Below, in pieces: positions 36,483 through 46,083 of a stretch of DNA of 64,000 nt. Source of the DNA: Alistipes sp. CAG:268 (lineage in GTDB: Bacteria; Bacteroidota; Bacteroidia; Bacteroidales; Rikenellaceae); contig FR891966.1 in the NCBI GenBank assembly GCA_000434235.1, positions 8,157 through 72,156 on the forward strand, in the 5' to 3' direction. The position numbers and the translations under genes are program-made. A model generated the notes under the pieces. That model saw nothing but the letters and a program-made list of their open reading frames with translations. It ran no database searches and had not been told where the DNA came from. The first letter of the stretch is position 1; every line of letters begins with the position of its first letter.

Positions 36483-38813
36483 ATGAAAAAACTTTTTCGC
36501 GGAGTGCTTTGTGCGCTCCTCCTTGCCGCAATGTTTCCCGTTGCGGCACACGACGGCCATGCCGTTGAATCGTCCGACGAGACCACCTCGGGAAAACATT
36601 CCGACGCCAACATCACGGGCCATGTCGTCGATGCCCGCACCGGCGAGCACGTCGCCTATGCCACACTGGCCCTGAAGGGTACCACGATCGGCGCCGCCAC
36701 CGACGCCACGGGACATTTCTTCCTGAAGAACCTCCCCACGGGCCGCTTCACCCTCGTCGCTTCGGCCGTCGGCTACGCCCCGGCCGAGCGGGAGGTCGAG
36801 CTCCGTGCCGACCGCACGATCGAGGTCAATTTCGAACTCCACGAGGCGGCTCTTGCCGTCGATGAGGTGGTTGTATCGGCCAGCCGTACCGAGACCAACA
36901 AGCGCTTCTCGCCGACAATTGTCTCGGTCGCCTCGCAGAAGCTCTTCGAGAATACGGCCTCGTGCAACCTCGCCGAGTCGATGAACTTCCAGTCCGGACT
37001 GCGTGTCGAGAACAACTGCGGCAACTGCGGAACGACCCAGCTGCGCATCAACGGCCTCGACGGACAGTACTCGCAGGTGCTGCTCGACAGCCGGCCGATC
37101 TTCAGTTCGCTGGCCGGCATGTACGGGCTCGAGCTCTTCCCCGCGTCGATGATCGAGCGCGTGGAGGTGATCCGCGGCGGCGGTTCGGCCCTCTTCGGGT
37201 CGAGCGCCATCGGCGGCGTGGTGAACATCATCACCCGCGAGCCGCTGCGCAACTCCGTGGCGCTGGGCAACACCACGAACATCCTCGAGGGGGGCTCGGC
37301 CGACTTCAACACCTCGCTCAACGGTTCGTTCGTCTCGGACGACTACCGCACGGGTATCTATCTTTTCGGCATGGTGCGCTCGCGCGACTCCTACGACCGC
37401 AACGACGACGGTTTCTCGGACATCCCGAAGCTCAACTCCGAGACCGCCGGGTTCCGGGCCTACTACAAGACCTCGGCCTACACGCGGCTGACAGCCGAGT
37501 ACCACCACATCCACGAGTTCCGGCGCGGCGGAAATGCCTTCAACCAGCCGCCCCACATGGCCGACATCGCCGAGCAGCTGGACCACAAGATCGACGGCGG
37601 CGGCCTGAAGTTCGACTGGTTCGCACCCGACGACCGCCACCGCCTGGGCATCTACCTGTCGGCGCAGCACATCGACCGCGACAGCTACTTCGGGACCGAG
37701 CAGAACCCGACGGCCTACGGCGGGACCAACGACATGACGGTTGTGGCCGGGGCGCAGTATACCTATGCCTTCGAGCGGCTGCTCTTCCTCCCGTCGGACC
37801 TCACGGCCGGCATCGAGTACAACTACAACACGCTGCACGACGAATACCTCGGGTTCGGCCGCGACCTGCGCCAGACGACCCACACCACGGGATTCTTCTT
37901 CCAGAACGAGTGGAAGAGCGAGAAGGTCAATTTCCTGATCGGCGGACGCCTGGACAAGCACAACCTGATGCGTCGCGTGGTCTTCTCGCCGCGCGCCAAC
38001 GTGCGCTACAGTCCGATCCCGCAGGTCGGGCTCCGGCTAAGCTACTCGAGCGGCTTCCGGGCCCCGCAGGCCTATAACGAGGATCTGCACATCGACGCGC
38101 TCGACAACAAGATGGTCCTCATCCGGCTCTCGCCCGACCTGCGGCCCGAGTACTCCCACAGCCTGAGCGCCTCGGTCGATCTCTACCGCACCTTCGGCCG
38201 CGTGCAGACCAACCTGCTCATCGAGGGATTCTACACGATGCTCGACGACGTCTTCACGCTCGAGAAGGTCGGCGAGGACAGCCAGGGCAACGTCATCAAG
38301 GAGCGGCGCAACGCCTCGGGGGCCACCGTTGCCGGCATCGGTGCGGAGTTCAAGGCCGGCATTCCCGGACGTTTCGAACTGCAGGCCGGCTACACCTTCC
38401 AGCGCAGCCGCTACGACGAGCCCTTCCGCTGGTCGGACGACGTGGCGCCGCAGCGCCGCATGTTTCGCTCGCCCGACCACTACGGCTACCTGACGGCCGA
38501 CTGGTACCCGCTGCGCGACCTGACCGCCACGCTGTTCGGTACCTTCACGGGCCGCATGCTCGTACAGCACAATGCCGGGGCCATCGAGCGAGATGCCGAG
38601 ACGCTGACTCCCGCCTTTTGGGACATGGGCTTCCGTCTGGCCTATTCGTTCCGACTTACGGCCCAGCTGCGCCTCGAACTGAATGCCGGCGTGAAGAATC
38701 TTTTCGACAGCTTCCAGCGCGACCTCGATTACGGTCAGGCGAAGGACTCGGCCTACATCTACGGACCTTCGCTGCCGAGGACCTATTTCGTGGGTGTAAA
38801 ATTCGCGCTTTGA
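36483..38813 (+). CDS. TonB-dependent receptor
   Basis: A 776-residue outer-membrane receptor not of the SusC type. In order: signal peptide (about 1-21), a His-rich linker (AHDGHAVESSDE, GKHSD), a carboxypeptidase-regulatory-like domain (ITGHVVDARTGEHVAYATL), plug (VVSASRTETNKRF, INGLDGQYSQVLLDSRPI, IERVEVIRGGGSALFGSSAI) and beta-barrel ending YFVGVKFAL. A Cys motif, NNCGNCGTTQ, lies in the plug. The His- and Cys-rich elements and the small His-rich partner suggest a metal or metal chelate (heme, siderophore, corrinoid), but the substrate is not identifiable. Confidence 0.93.
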   Translation: MKKLFRGVLCALLLAAMFPVAAHDGHAVESSDETTSGKHSDANITGHVVDARTGEHVAYATLALKGTTIGAATDATGHFFLKNLPTGRFTLVASAVGYAPAEREVELRADRTIEVNFELHEAALAVDEVVVSASRTETNKRFSPTIVSVASQKLFENTASCNLAESMNFQSGLRVENNCGNCGTTQLRINGLDGQYSQVLLDSRPIFSSLAGMYGLELFPASMIERVEVIRGGGSALFGSSAIGGVVNIITREPLRNSVALGNTTNILEGGSADFNTSLNGSFVSDDYRTGIYLFGMVRSRDSYDRNDDGFSDIPKLNSETAGFRAYYKTSAYTRLTAEYHHIHEFRRGGNAFNQPPHMADIAEQLDHKIDGGGLKFDWFAPDDRHRLGIYLSAQHIDRDSYFGTEQNPTAYGGTNDMTVVAGAQYTYAFERLLFLPSDLTAGIEYNYNTLHDEYLGFGRDLRQTTHTTGFFFQNEWKSEKVNFLIGGRLDKHNLMRRVVFSPRANVRYSPIPQVGLRLSYSSGFRAPQAYNEDLHIDALDNKMVLIRLSPDLRPEYSHSLSASVDLYRTFGRVQTNLLIEGFYTMLDDVFTLEKVGEDSQGNVIKERRNASGATVAGIGAEFKAGIPGRFELQAGYTFQRSRYDEPFRWSDDVAPQRRMFRSPDHYGYLTADWYPLRDLTATLFGTFTGRMLVQHNAGAIERDAETLTPAFWDMGFRLAYSFRLTAQLRLELNAGVKNLFDSFQRDLDYGQAKDSAYIYGPSLPRTYFVGVKFAL

Positions 38814-38826
38814 GTATCCCTCCGGA

Positions 38827-38868
38827 GAGCCGGTGGACCGCTCCCTTTCGGAGCCGGTCTACCGGCTC
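38827..38868. terminator. Hairpin between convergent receptor and AraC genes
   Basis: A 14-bp stem with one G-T pair (38827-38840 with 38855-38868) whose right arm overlaps the AraC stop codon. Neither side has a T run, so termination is uncertain. Confidence 0.4.
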
Positions 38869-39782
38869 ATGCGGTATTCTGAAGGGGTCTGCCCCGTGTG
38901 GGTCTTGAAATATTTGCCGAAGAACGACTGGTTGGGGAAGTTCAGCGAATAGGAGATCTCCTGTATGCTCATCGTCGAGTATTTGAGCAGGTTTTTCGCC
39001 TCGAGGATCACGTAGTCGTCGATCCACTCGGAGGCCGTGCGCCCGGTCGTCTGCCGGATGAGCGTCGAGAGATACTTCGGAGTCAGGTTGAGTTGCGAAG
39101 CGTAGAACCCTACCGAACGTTCTTGCGTGTAGTGCTGTGTCAGCACGTTCATGAAGCGTTGGAAATACTCCTCCTGCCGGTTGCGCGGGGAGTGGACGTC
39201 CTGCTCCGTGTGGGGACATTCCGAGTAGCGGTCGATAATCCGGCTTACCTTGTAGATGAGCATGCGGATCGCCGAGCGCAGGATCTCGATCGAATAGGCA
39301 TCGTCCCGGTAGAGGTCGCGTTCGTGGGAAATTTCGTCGAACGAGCGCATGATCTCCTGCCACTGTTCGTCATCGAGTTGGAGCAGCGGCTGGCGTTCCA
39401 GCCGCAGGAACAGACGAGACAGGAGCTTCAGATCGACGTTGATCCGTCGGATGAACTCCTCCTCGCAGATGACCGCATAGAGTTCGACACCCTCGATCGG
39501 ATCGACCTGAAGGATCGATCCCGGAAAGTGGATGTAGAGCGTGTGTTCGCTCAGTTGCCGGTGCGTGAGGTTCGAGGTGAGTGTGATCGAACCTTTTGAA
39601 CAGAATACGAGGGCGAGGGCATTGATGCGGATCGGGTAGCGGAACAGATCGCTGCGGATGTCGCAGTGTGAGTCCACGCGCGATGCGATCAGGCAACCGT
39701 CGTAGTACAGGTCTCCGGGGCGCAGCTCGTGGTATTCGAGCAATCTGGATAATGAAAAGCTTTGAATCTCCTTTTCGTTCAT
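38859..39782 (-). CDS. AraC-family transcriptional regulator
   Basis: A 307-residue regulator. A cupin-like N-terminal sensing domain (about 15-170) is followed by the two helix-turn-helix motifs of AraC: VGFYASQLNLTPKYLSTLIR and MSIQEISYSLNFPNQSFFGK, ending HTGQTPSEYR. The start at 39782 is preferred over an upstream in-frame codon at 39824. It is divergent from the RND efflux operon across 147 bases that contain its -7 box and an 18-base palindrome, so it probably controls that operon. Confidence 0.93.
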   Translation of the reverse strand: MNEKEIQSFSLSRLLEYHELRPGDLYYDGCLIASRVDSHCDIRSDLFRYPIRINALALVFCSKGSITLTSNLTHRQLSEHTLYIHFPGSILQVDPIEGVELYAVICEEEFIRRINVDLKLLSRLFLRLERQPLLQLDDEQWQEIMRSFDEISHERDLYRDDAYSIEILRSAIRMLIYKVSRIIDRYSECPHTEQDVHSPRNRQEEYFQRFMNVLTQHYTQERSVGFYASQLNLTPKYLSTLIRQTTGRTASEWIDDYVILEAKNLLKYSTMSIQEISYSLNFPNQSFFGKYFKTHTGQTPSEYRMSR

Positions 39783-39801
39783 TTTTTTTGCTTGTTTGCT
39801 C

Positions 39802-39809
39802 CAAATATA
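39802..39809 (-). promoter_or_regulatory. AraC gene -7 box
   Basis: TATATTTG on the minus strand, an exact match, 20 bases before the start codon. Confidence 0.55.
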
Positions 39810-39838
39810 GCCAATGTTGCGCACTCTGTTTCTTCCAT

Positions 39839-39856
39839 AGGTTCAAATTCGAACCT
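39839..39856. promoter_or_regulatory. Palindrome in the araC-efflux intergenic region
   Basis: AGGTTC and GAACCT arms around AAATTC, nearly symmetric over 18 bases. It sits between the two divergent genes and is a candidate regulator-binding site. Confidence 0.45.
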
Positions 39857-39929
39857 TTTGACGAATCACTCCGACGTCGAGGGCTGTTCCGGTCGGACGC
39901 AAAGCGGCAATTTTGCATCCGAAAACACG

Positions 39930-40949
39930 ATGAAGATGAAAAGAGTGACCTTTCTGGCAGTGCTGCTTTTTGCGACAGCCTGCTCCTCGCGGCAGCCGCT
40001 GCGGACGGTCGAACCCCTGCGCGTGGGAACGATCGTGGCGGAACCTTCCGATGATGCGGTGTCCGCCGTCTATGTCGGGACCGTGGCGGCCCGACGCTCC
40101 GTAGCTTTGAGTTTCCCGCTCGGCGGGACCCTTGCCGCCGTTCATACGGACGAGGGACGCCGGGTTCGCAAGGGCGATCTGCTGGCCGAACTCGATCCCG
40201 CGTCGGCCCGCCAGACCTATGAGGCGGCCCGGGCTGTACTCGAGCAGGCGCAGGATGCCTATGCCCGCATGGAGCAGCTCCATGACGCGCAGAGCCTTCC
40301 CGAGATCAAGTGGATCGAGATCCGCACCCGCCTGCGGCAGGCCGAGTCGGCTTGCGAACTGGCACGTAAGAATCTTGATGATTGCCGGCTGTTGGCTCCG
40401 TTCGACGGGGTCGTCGGCAAGCGGCCCGGGGAGGTCGGTGAGACCGTGCTGCCCGGTGCGGCCGTGCTGACGCTGCTCGATGCCGCGAACCCGGAGGTGC
40501 GCTTTGCCGTTCCCGAGCAGGAGATCGCCCGCATCGGCTCCGGTAGCCGGATCCGTTTCAGCGTGGCGGCACTCGGCGACCGGACCTTCGAGGCCGGGGC
40601 CCCCGAGAAGGGGATCGAGGCCGATCCCGTGGCGCATACCTACGACGTGCGTGCTGCGGTCTGCAATCCCGACGGGGAGCTGCTCCCCGGCATGGTCTGC
40701 CGGGTCACGGTGACCGCTGCGGAGGCGGCGTCGGAGATCGTGCTCCCGGTGAGTGCCGTGCGGCAGAGCGGCGACGGACAACGGTTCGTCTGGAAGGTTG
40801 TCGGCGATTCGGTGGTCCGTACGCCAGTGACGGTCGGTCGCTTCGTTGCGAGCGGCGTGACGGTCGCGAGCGGGGTTGCGGACGGCGACCGGATCGTGAC
40901 CGAAGGTGTGCAGAAGATCGGTGCGGGCAGTAAAGTCGTCTGGCAATGA
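39930..40949 (+). CDS. RND efflux periplasmic adaptor (HlyD/MFP family)
   Basis: A 339-residue lipoprotein (lipobox LFATAC, Cys about 16). Layout: a barrel-sandwich/lipoyl half-motif (GGTLAAVHTDEGRRVRKGDL), a short helical hairpin (about 95-150), the second lipoyl half (APFDGVVGKRPGEVGETVLP), a beta-barrel and a membrane-proximal domain. It links the inner-membrane RND pump to the outer-membrane channel. A start at 39936 is also possible. The stop overlaps the pump gene start by 4 bases (ATGA). Confidence 0.93.
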   Translation: MKMKRVTFLAVLLFATACSSRQPLRTVEPLRVGTIVAEPSDDAVSAVYVGTVAARRSVALSFPLGGTLAAVHTDEGRRVRKGDLLAELDPASARQTYEAARAVLEQAQDAYARMEQLHDAQSLPEIKWIEIRTRLRQAESACELARKNLDDCRLLAPFDGVVGKRPGEVGETVLPGAAVLTLLDAANPEVRFAVPEQEIARIGSGSRIRFSVAALGDRTFEAGAPEKGIEADPVAHTYDVRAAVCNPDGELLPGMVCRVTVTAAEAASEIVLPVSAVRQSGDGQRFVWKVVGDSVVRTPVTVGRFVASGVTVASGVADGDRIVTEGVQKIGAGSKVVWQ

Positions 40950-43900
40950 GAAGTTCGAACAACATCATCGCATGGGCGATGCGGAACTTCCGTATCACCT
41001 TCCTGATCGTCGGGTGCCTGTTCCTGTTCGGAGTCTTCGGACTGATCCATATTCCCAAGCAGGAGTTTCCCGAGTTCACGATCCGTCAGGGTGTCGTCGT
41101 GGGGGTCTATCCCGGGGCGACGAGTGAGGAGGTCGAGGAGCAGCTGGCCCGTCCCCTCGAGCAGTTCCTGATGACCTACGAGGAGGTCAAGCGGGCCAAG
41201 ACCACTTCGACCTCGATGAACGGCATGTGCTACGTCCTGGTCGAACTGGAGGACCACGTCAGCAACAAGGACGAGGTATGGTCGAAGATCAAACACGGCC
41301 TGGCCTCGTTCAAGGCGCAGCTCCCGTCGGGGGTCGTGGCCCTGGTGGCCAATGACGACTTCGGCGACACCTCGGCCCTGCTCATCACGCTCGAATCCGA
41401 CGAGCGCAGCTACCGCGAGCTCAAGGAGTACCTGGACGACCTGAGCGACCGGCTCCGGCGCATCGAGTCCGTGTCGAACATCCGCCCCTACGGCGTGCAG
41501 TCCGAGCAGATCTCGATCCATGTCGATCCCGAGCGCCTCGCGGCCTACGGAATCGGCGAGCATACGCTGGTTGCGGCCCTGGCTGCACAGGGGCTGACGC
41601 CCACGGGCGGCACGATAGACAACACCTCCACGGTGACTCCCATCCACGTCGCACCAACGTTCGCCAGCGAGCGAGAGATCGCCGACCAGATCATCTGGAG
41701 CGATCCGGCGGGGAACGTGCTGCGTGTCGGCGACGTGGCCCGCGTGGTGCGCGAATACGACGATTCGCAGAGTTACATCCGCAACAACGGCCACCGTTGT
41801 GTCATGCTCTCGATGGAGATGCGCCCGGGATTCAACATCGTCGAATACGGCCGCGAGGTCGATGAGGTGCTGGCCCGTTTCTCCGACGAGGTACTCCCCG
41901 ACGACGTGCAGGTGCAGCGCATTGCCGACCAGGCGAAGGTCGTCGGCGACTCCGTGACGTCGTTTCTGCGCGATCTCTTCGTGGCCATGGCGATCATCAT
42001 CGCCGTCATGATGGTCCTCTTTCCGTGGCGCTCGGCCGTGGTTGCCGCGATCACCATCCCGATCTCGACGTTCATCTCCATCGGGCTGATGTATGCCTGC
42101 GGCATTCCGCTCAATACGGTGACGCTTGCGGCGCTGATCGTCGTTCTCGGCATGATCGTCGATAACTCGATCGTGGTGATCGACGGTTACCTCGATTACC
42201 TCGGGCGCGGCCATTCGCGGTGGTATGCCGCCATCGAGAGCGCCCGCGAGTTCTTTCCCTCGCTGCTGCTGGCCACGGTCTGCATCTGCATGATCTTCTT
42301 CCCGCTGCTCTTCACGCTGACAGGCATGATCGGCGACTTCATCACCTTCTTCCCGTGGACGATCACCATCAACCTCATGGTGTCGCTGCTGCTGGCCGTG
42401 CTGGTCATCCCGTTCCTCGAGGTGCTGATCATCCGCAAGGCTCCCGAACACCGTGCCGACCGGCGGTCGCTCACCGACCGGGTGCAGAACGCTTACAACC
42501 GGGTGCTGGCCTGGACCTTCCGGCACGGGTGGCTCACCATTTCGCTCGGTCTCCTGTCGGTGGTCGTGTCGCTGCTGCTTGTCCCCGGACTCGACCTGCG
42601 GATGATGCCCTTTGCCGACCGCGACCAGTTTGCCGTGGAGATCTACCTGCGTCCCGACGCTCCGCTCGGCCGTACCGGGGCCGTGGCCGATTCGGTCTAT
42701 TCGCTCCTGCATGCCGACAGCCGGGTGCGCTCCGTCACCTCGTTCGTGGGGTGCTCCTCGCCCCGGTTCCAGATGAGCTACGCTCCCCAGATGGGAGGTC
42801 CGAACTACGCGCAGTTCATCGTCAATACGACCTCGATCGAGGATACGGAGGCGATTCTCGACGACTATGCCGATTCGTGGGCCGACCGCTTCCCCGATGC
42901 CTACGTGAAGTTCAAGCAGCTCGACTACCAGAATGTCCCGTCGCTCGAGTTCCGTTTCTACGGCGAGGAGATCGACTCGATGCGTGCGGCCGCCGACCAA
43001 CTGATGGCGCGCATGCGGCAGATGCCCGAACTGCAGTGGGTGCACTCCGATTATGAGGATCCGCGCGTCATCGTCGAGGTGGAGCTTGATCCGGTTGCCG
43101 CCTCGCAGCTGGGAATCACGCGGACGACGACGGCCGCCTGCCTGGCGCTCGCTGCCGGCGATGTTCAGGTGGGCAGCCTCTGGGAGGGCGACTATCGCCT
43201 GCCCGTGGTGCTCCGCTACGACGAACGCAACGGCCAGCGGCAGCTTGATGACGTGCAGGACACGCAGATCGCCTCGCCCGTGCCTTCGGTGAGTGTTCCC
43301 CTGCGCCAGATCGCTCGCGTCACGCCGGCCTGGAGCGAGAGCCGGATCGTCCACCGCAACGGCGTGCGCTGCCTGTCGGTGTCGGCCGACCTCAAGCGCG
43401 GGACCAATGCCCTGCAGATGCTTTCGCGCATCGACGACATCCTCCGCAACGAGGTGGTGCTCCCCGAAGGGGTGACGTCCGAGATCGGCGGCGAGTACGA
43501 ATTCGACATGGAGACCCTGCCTCCGATCTTCAGCGGGCTCGGTATCTCGCTGGTCATCATCTTCTTCTTCGTGCTCATCAACTTCCGCAAGTTCGGCATA
43601 TCGATCGTCGTGATGCTCTCGATGAGCCTGTGCCTGTTCGGTGCGATGGTGGGACTGTGGCTTTCGGACTTCACGATCGGCCTGACCTCCGTGCTGGGCT
43701 TCATCACCCTGCTGGGTATGATCGTCCGCAACGTGATCCTGATGTACCAGCACGCCGAGGAGAAGCGCAAGTACTGCCTCTGGTCGGCGCGCCTGGCCGC
43801 CTACGACGCAGGCAAGCGGCGCATGGTCCCGATCTTCCTGACGACGGCCACGACGGCCGTGGGCGTCGTGCCGATGATCCTCGGCGGAAGCACCTTCTGG

Positions 43901-43996
43901 GCTCCGGTCGGCGTCACGATTTTTGCCGGCGGTATCGGGTCGCTTGTGCTCGTGGTCACGATCCTGCCGGTTCTCTACTCCAAAATCTACAAGTGA
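40946..43996 (+). CDS. RND efflux transporter (AcrB/MdtB-like)
   Basis: A 1,016-residue inner-membrane proton-driven exporter. It has the duplicated AcrB layout: 12 membrane helices and two large periplasmic loops. Visible blocks are the N-terminal FRITFLIVGCLFLFGVFGL, VVLGMIVDNSIVVIDGY in helix 4 (the usual acidic proton-relay region), and the second-half equivalent FITLLGMIVRNVILMYQHAE. Substrate class cannot be read. It is translationally coupled to both neighbours, with a 4-base overlap upstream and one base shared with tolC. Confidence 0.96.
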   Translation: MRSSNNIIAWAMRNFRITFLIVGCLFLFGVFGLIHIPKQEFPEFTIRQGVVVGVYPGATSEEVEEQLARPLEQFLMTYEEVKRAKTTSTSMNGMCYVLVELEDHVSNKDEVWSKIKHGLASFKAQLPSGVVALVANDDFGDTSALLITLESDERSYRELKEYLDDLSDRLRRIESVSNIRPYGVQSEQISIHVDPERLAAYGIGEHTLVAALAAQGLTPTGGTIDNTSTVTPIHVAPTFASEREIADQIIWSDPAGNVLRVGDVARVVREYDDSQSYIRNNGHRCVMLSMEMRPGFNIVEYGREVDEVLARFSDEVLPDDVQVQRIADQAKVVGDSVTSFLRDLFVAMAIIIAVMMVLFPWRSAVVAAITIPISTFISIGLMYACGIPLNTVTLAALIVVLGMIVDNSIVVIDGYLDYLGRGHSRWYAAIESAREFFPSLLLATVCICMIFFPLLFTLTGMIGDFITFFPWTITINLMVSLLLAVLVIPFLEVLIIRKAPEHRADRRSLTDRVQNAYNRVLAWTFRHGWLTISLGLLSVVVSLLLVPGLDLRMMPFADRDQFAVEIYLRPDAPLGRTGAVADSVYSLLHADSRVRSVTSFVGCSSPRFQMSYAPQMGGPNYAQFIVNTTSIEDTEAILDDYADSWADRFPDAYVKFKQLDYQNVPSLEFRFYGEEIDSMRAAADQLMARMRQMPELQWVHSDYEDPRVIVEVELDPVAASQLGITRTTTAACLALAAGDVQVGSLWEGDYRLPVVLRYDERNGQRQLDDVQDTQIASPVPSVSVPLRQIARVTPAWSESRIVHRNGVRCLSVSADLKRGTNALQMLSRIDDILRNEVVLPEGVTSEIGGEYEFDMETLPPIFSGLGISLVIIFFFVLINFRKFGISIVVMLSMSLCLFGAMVGLWLSDFTIGLTSVLGFITLLGMIVRNVILMYQHAEEKRKYCLWSARLAAYDAGKRRMVPIFLTTATTAVGVVPMILGGSTFWAPVGVTIFAGGIGSLVLVVTILPVLYSKIYK

Positions 43997-45326
43997 TGAA
44001 GACGCAAAAACAGATTGCATGCCTGTGGCTCTGCGGCGCTCTGCTGGGTATCCTTCCCGCGACCGCCCAGACCCTCAGCCTCGATGAATGCCGTGCCGCG
44101 GCCATTGAGCATAACCGCACGCTCGCCTCGTCGCGGCTCGAACTCGAACAGGCCCTCCAGACCCGCCGGGAGGCCTTCACCTCCTATTTCCCGCAGATCG
44201 CAGCCTCCGGGGGCGTGTTCCAGGCCCAGCACGGACTCGTGCAGGCCGATTTCGCCCTCTCGCTGCCCCAGATGGGGGCGATCAGCATGCCGCTGTCGCT
44301 TGTCAAGCGCGGCGTCATGGGCAGCGTGACGGCCGTGCAGCCCCTGTTTGCGGGATTGAAGATCGTCAATGGCAACAAGCTGGCCCGGCTGGGCGAGGAG
44401 GTCGGGCGCCTTCAGTTGCGCAAGACCGAGGCCGAGGTCCGCGAGCAGACCGACGCCTACTTCTGGCAGATCGTCTCGATCCGTGAGAATCTGGCGACGC
44501 TTGATGCCGTCGATCGGCAGCTCGGGGAGATCCGCCGCCAGGTGGAACTCTCGGTGCGGGCCGGTATCGTGACCTCGAACGACCTGCTGCGTGTCGAATT
44601 GCGGCAACAGGAGGTGGCCTCAAAGCGGCTGACGGCCGAAAACGGGCTCAAGGTGGTGCGGATGCTTCTGGCTCAGCATGTCGGGGCCGACTGGAAGACG
44701 TTCGACATCGAGGCCGCCGAATACGGTGAGCCGGGTGATCCGGCGCCGTATTACGTCCCGGTGGAGGAGGCGCTCGACAACCGGGCCGAGTACCTGCTTG
44801 CCGAGAAGAACGTCGAGGCGCAGCGCTACCGGACCCGCATGGAGCGCGGCAAGCGGCTCCCGACCGTCGGGATCGGGGCCGGGGATCTCTCGTCGGGATC
44901 GGTGCCGGGTATCTCTACTACAATCTGATGGACAAGGATGTGGACGACGGGATGGTCTTCGCCCAGGTGTCGGTTCCCATCTCCGACTGGTGGGGCGGCG
45001 CCCATGCCCTGAAGCGGGCGCGCCTCGAGGAGCAGCGGGCCGAGAACGACCGCCTGCAGGCCCGCGAGATGCTGGCCGTGGAGATCGAACGTGCCTGGTG
45101 CGAGGTGCAGGAGGCCTATGCTCAGATTGCGCTGGCCCGACGCTCGGTGGCCTCATCCACCGAGAACCTGCGGCAGAACCGGGATTTCTATGCGGCGGGG
45201 ACCTCCTCGCTGACCGAGTTGCTCGATGCCGAGACGCTCTATGCGCGCAGCCGCGACGAGATGACGTCGGCCTGCGCCGCCTACCGCACCTCGCTGGCCC
45301 GCTACATGCGGGTCACGGGGCGCTGA
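43996..45326 (+). pseudogene. TolC-family outer-membrane factor, interrupted
   Basis: Third member of the RND operon. The first frame (43996-44928) gives a signal peptide and the TolC N-terminal half (LSLDECRAAAIEHNRTLASS), then leaves homology at PTVGIGAG and stops. The C-terminal part (VFAQVSVPISDWWGG to AARYMRVTG-like end) is in another frame, with an ATG at 44928 overlapping the first stop. A 26-bp imperfect tandem duplication at 44866-44917 causes the shift. Without one copy, the gene reads through as a normal protein of about 434 residues. As given, the efflux system has no intact outer-membrane channel unless reinitiation yields a working split protein. Confidence 0.85.
44866..44917 (+). 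repeat. 26-bp imperfect tandem duplication in tolC
   Basis: Copies at 44866-44891 and 44892-44917 differ at three positions. At two internal positions the first copy has G where the second has T. The unit is not a multiple of three, so it shifts the frame. Confidence 0.9.
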
Positions 45327-45333
45327 CCCGTCG

Positions 45334-46083
45334 CTACTGGAGCAGCGAATGGGCGGTCAGGAAATCGAAGAAGGCCTGGCGGTATCCCTCCGAAATCGGG
45401 ATGTACTCCTTGCCGAAGATGATGCGGTTGCGTTCGATCGTGCGGATCTTCGACGGCTGGACGATGTACGAGCGGTGGACGCGGATGAAGCGGTCGGCGG
45501 GGAGTTGCTCCTCGAGTGTCTTGAGGCTGGTGAGCGAAAGGACGGGGTGCGGCTCCTCGTCGGTGTGGATCTTCACGTAATCCTTGAGCCCCTCGATGTA
45601 GAGGATCCGGTCGAAGTCGATCTGCCGCAGGCGGTACTCGGTCCGGACGAAGATGCTCCTCGGCGCGGCTGCGGGTGCCGGCTGCAGTGCCGTTGCGGCC
45701 GCCTGGGCCCGATCCTGCATCTCGAACCATGCGAGAGCCTTTTGGGAGGCGGCCAGGAAATCGGCGTAGCTGATCGGCTTGAGCAGGTAGTCCAGGGCAT
45801 TGACCCGGAACCCCTCGACGGCATAGCGGTCGAAGGCCGTCGTGAAGATCACGCGGGTAGCCGGCGGCAGCATCCGCGTGAGGTCCATGCCGTTCAGTTC
45901 GGGCATCTGGATGTCGCAGTAGAGCAGCTCCACCGGATGTTCGTGCAGCGCTTCGAAGGCTGCCGTCCCGCTTCCGAACGAGCCTTCGAGCTGCAGAAAC
46001 GGCGTCCGCCGGACGTAGGACTCCATCAGTTCCACGGCCAGCGGTTCGTCGTCGATGACGGCACAGCGCAACTTTCTGTTCAT
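45334..46083 (-). CDS. LytTR-family response regulator
   Basis: A 249-residue response regulator. The receiver domain (about 4-118) has acidic residues in IDDEP, the phospho-acceptor Asp in LLYCDIQMPELNG and the Lys in YLLKPI. A LytTR DNA-binding domain follows (about 145-245; ILYIEGLKDYVKIHT, RFIRVHRSYIV, ISEGYRQAFFDFL). The start overlaps the kinase gene by 4 bases. It ends 7 bases from the convergent tolC end, with no terminator between them. Confidence 0.96.
   Translation of the reverse strand: MNRKLRCAVIDDEPLAVELMESYVRRTPFLQLEGSFGSGTAAFEALHEHPVELLYCDIQMPELNGMDLTRMLPPATRVIFTTAFDRYAVEGFRVNALDYLLKPISYADFLAASQKALAWFEMQDRAQAAATALQPAPAAAPRSIFVRTEYRLRQIDFDRILYIEGLKDYVKIHTDEEPHPVLSLTSLKTLEEQLPADRFIRVHRSYIVQPSKIRTIERNRIIFGKEYIPISEGYRQAFFDFLTAHSLLQ

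Noticed and set aside
40640-44020. A 1,126-codon open frame on the minus strand opposite the RND pump gene
   Set aside because: It is the antisense image of a G+C-rich gene: rich in His, Arg, Asp and Gln, with no domain signature, and fully covered by a certain gene.
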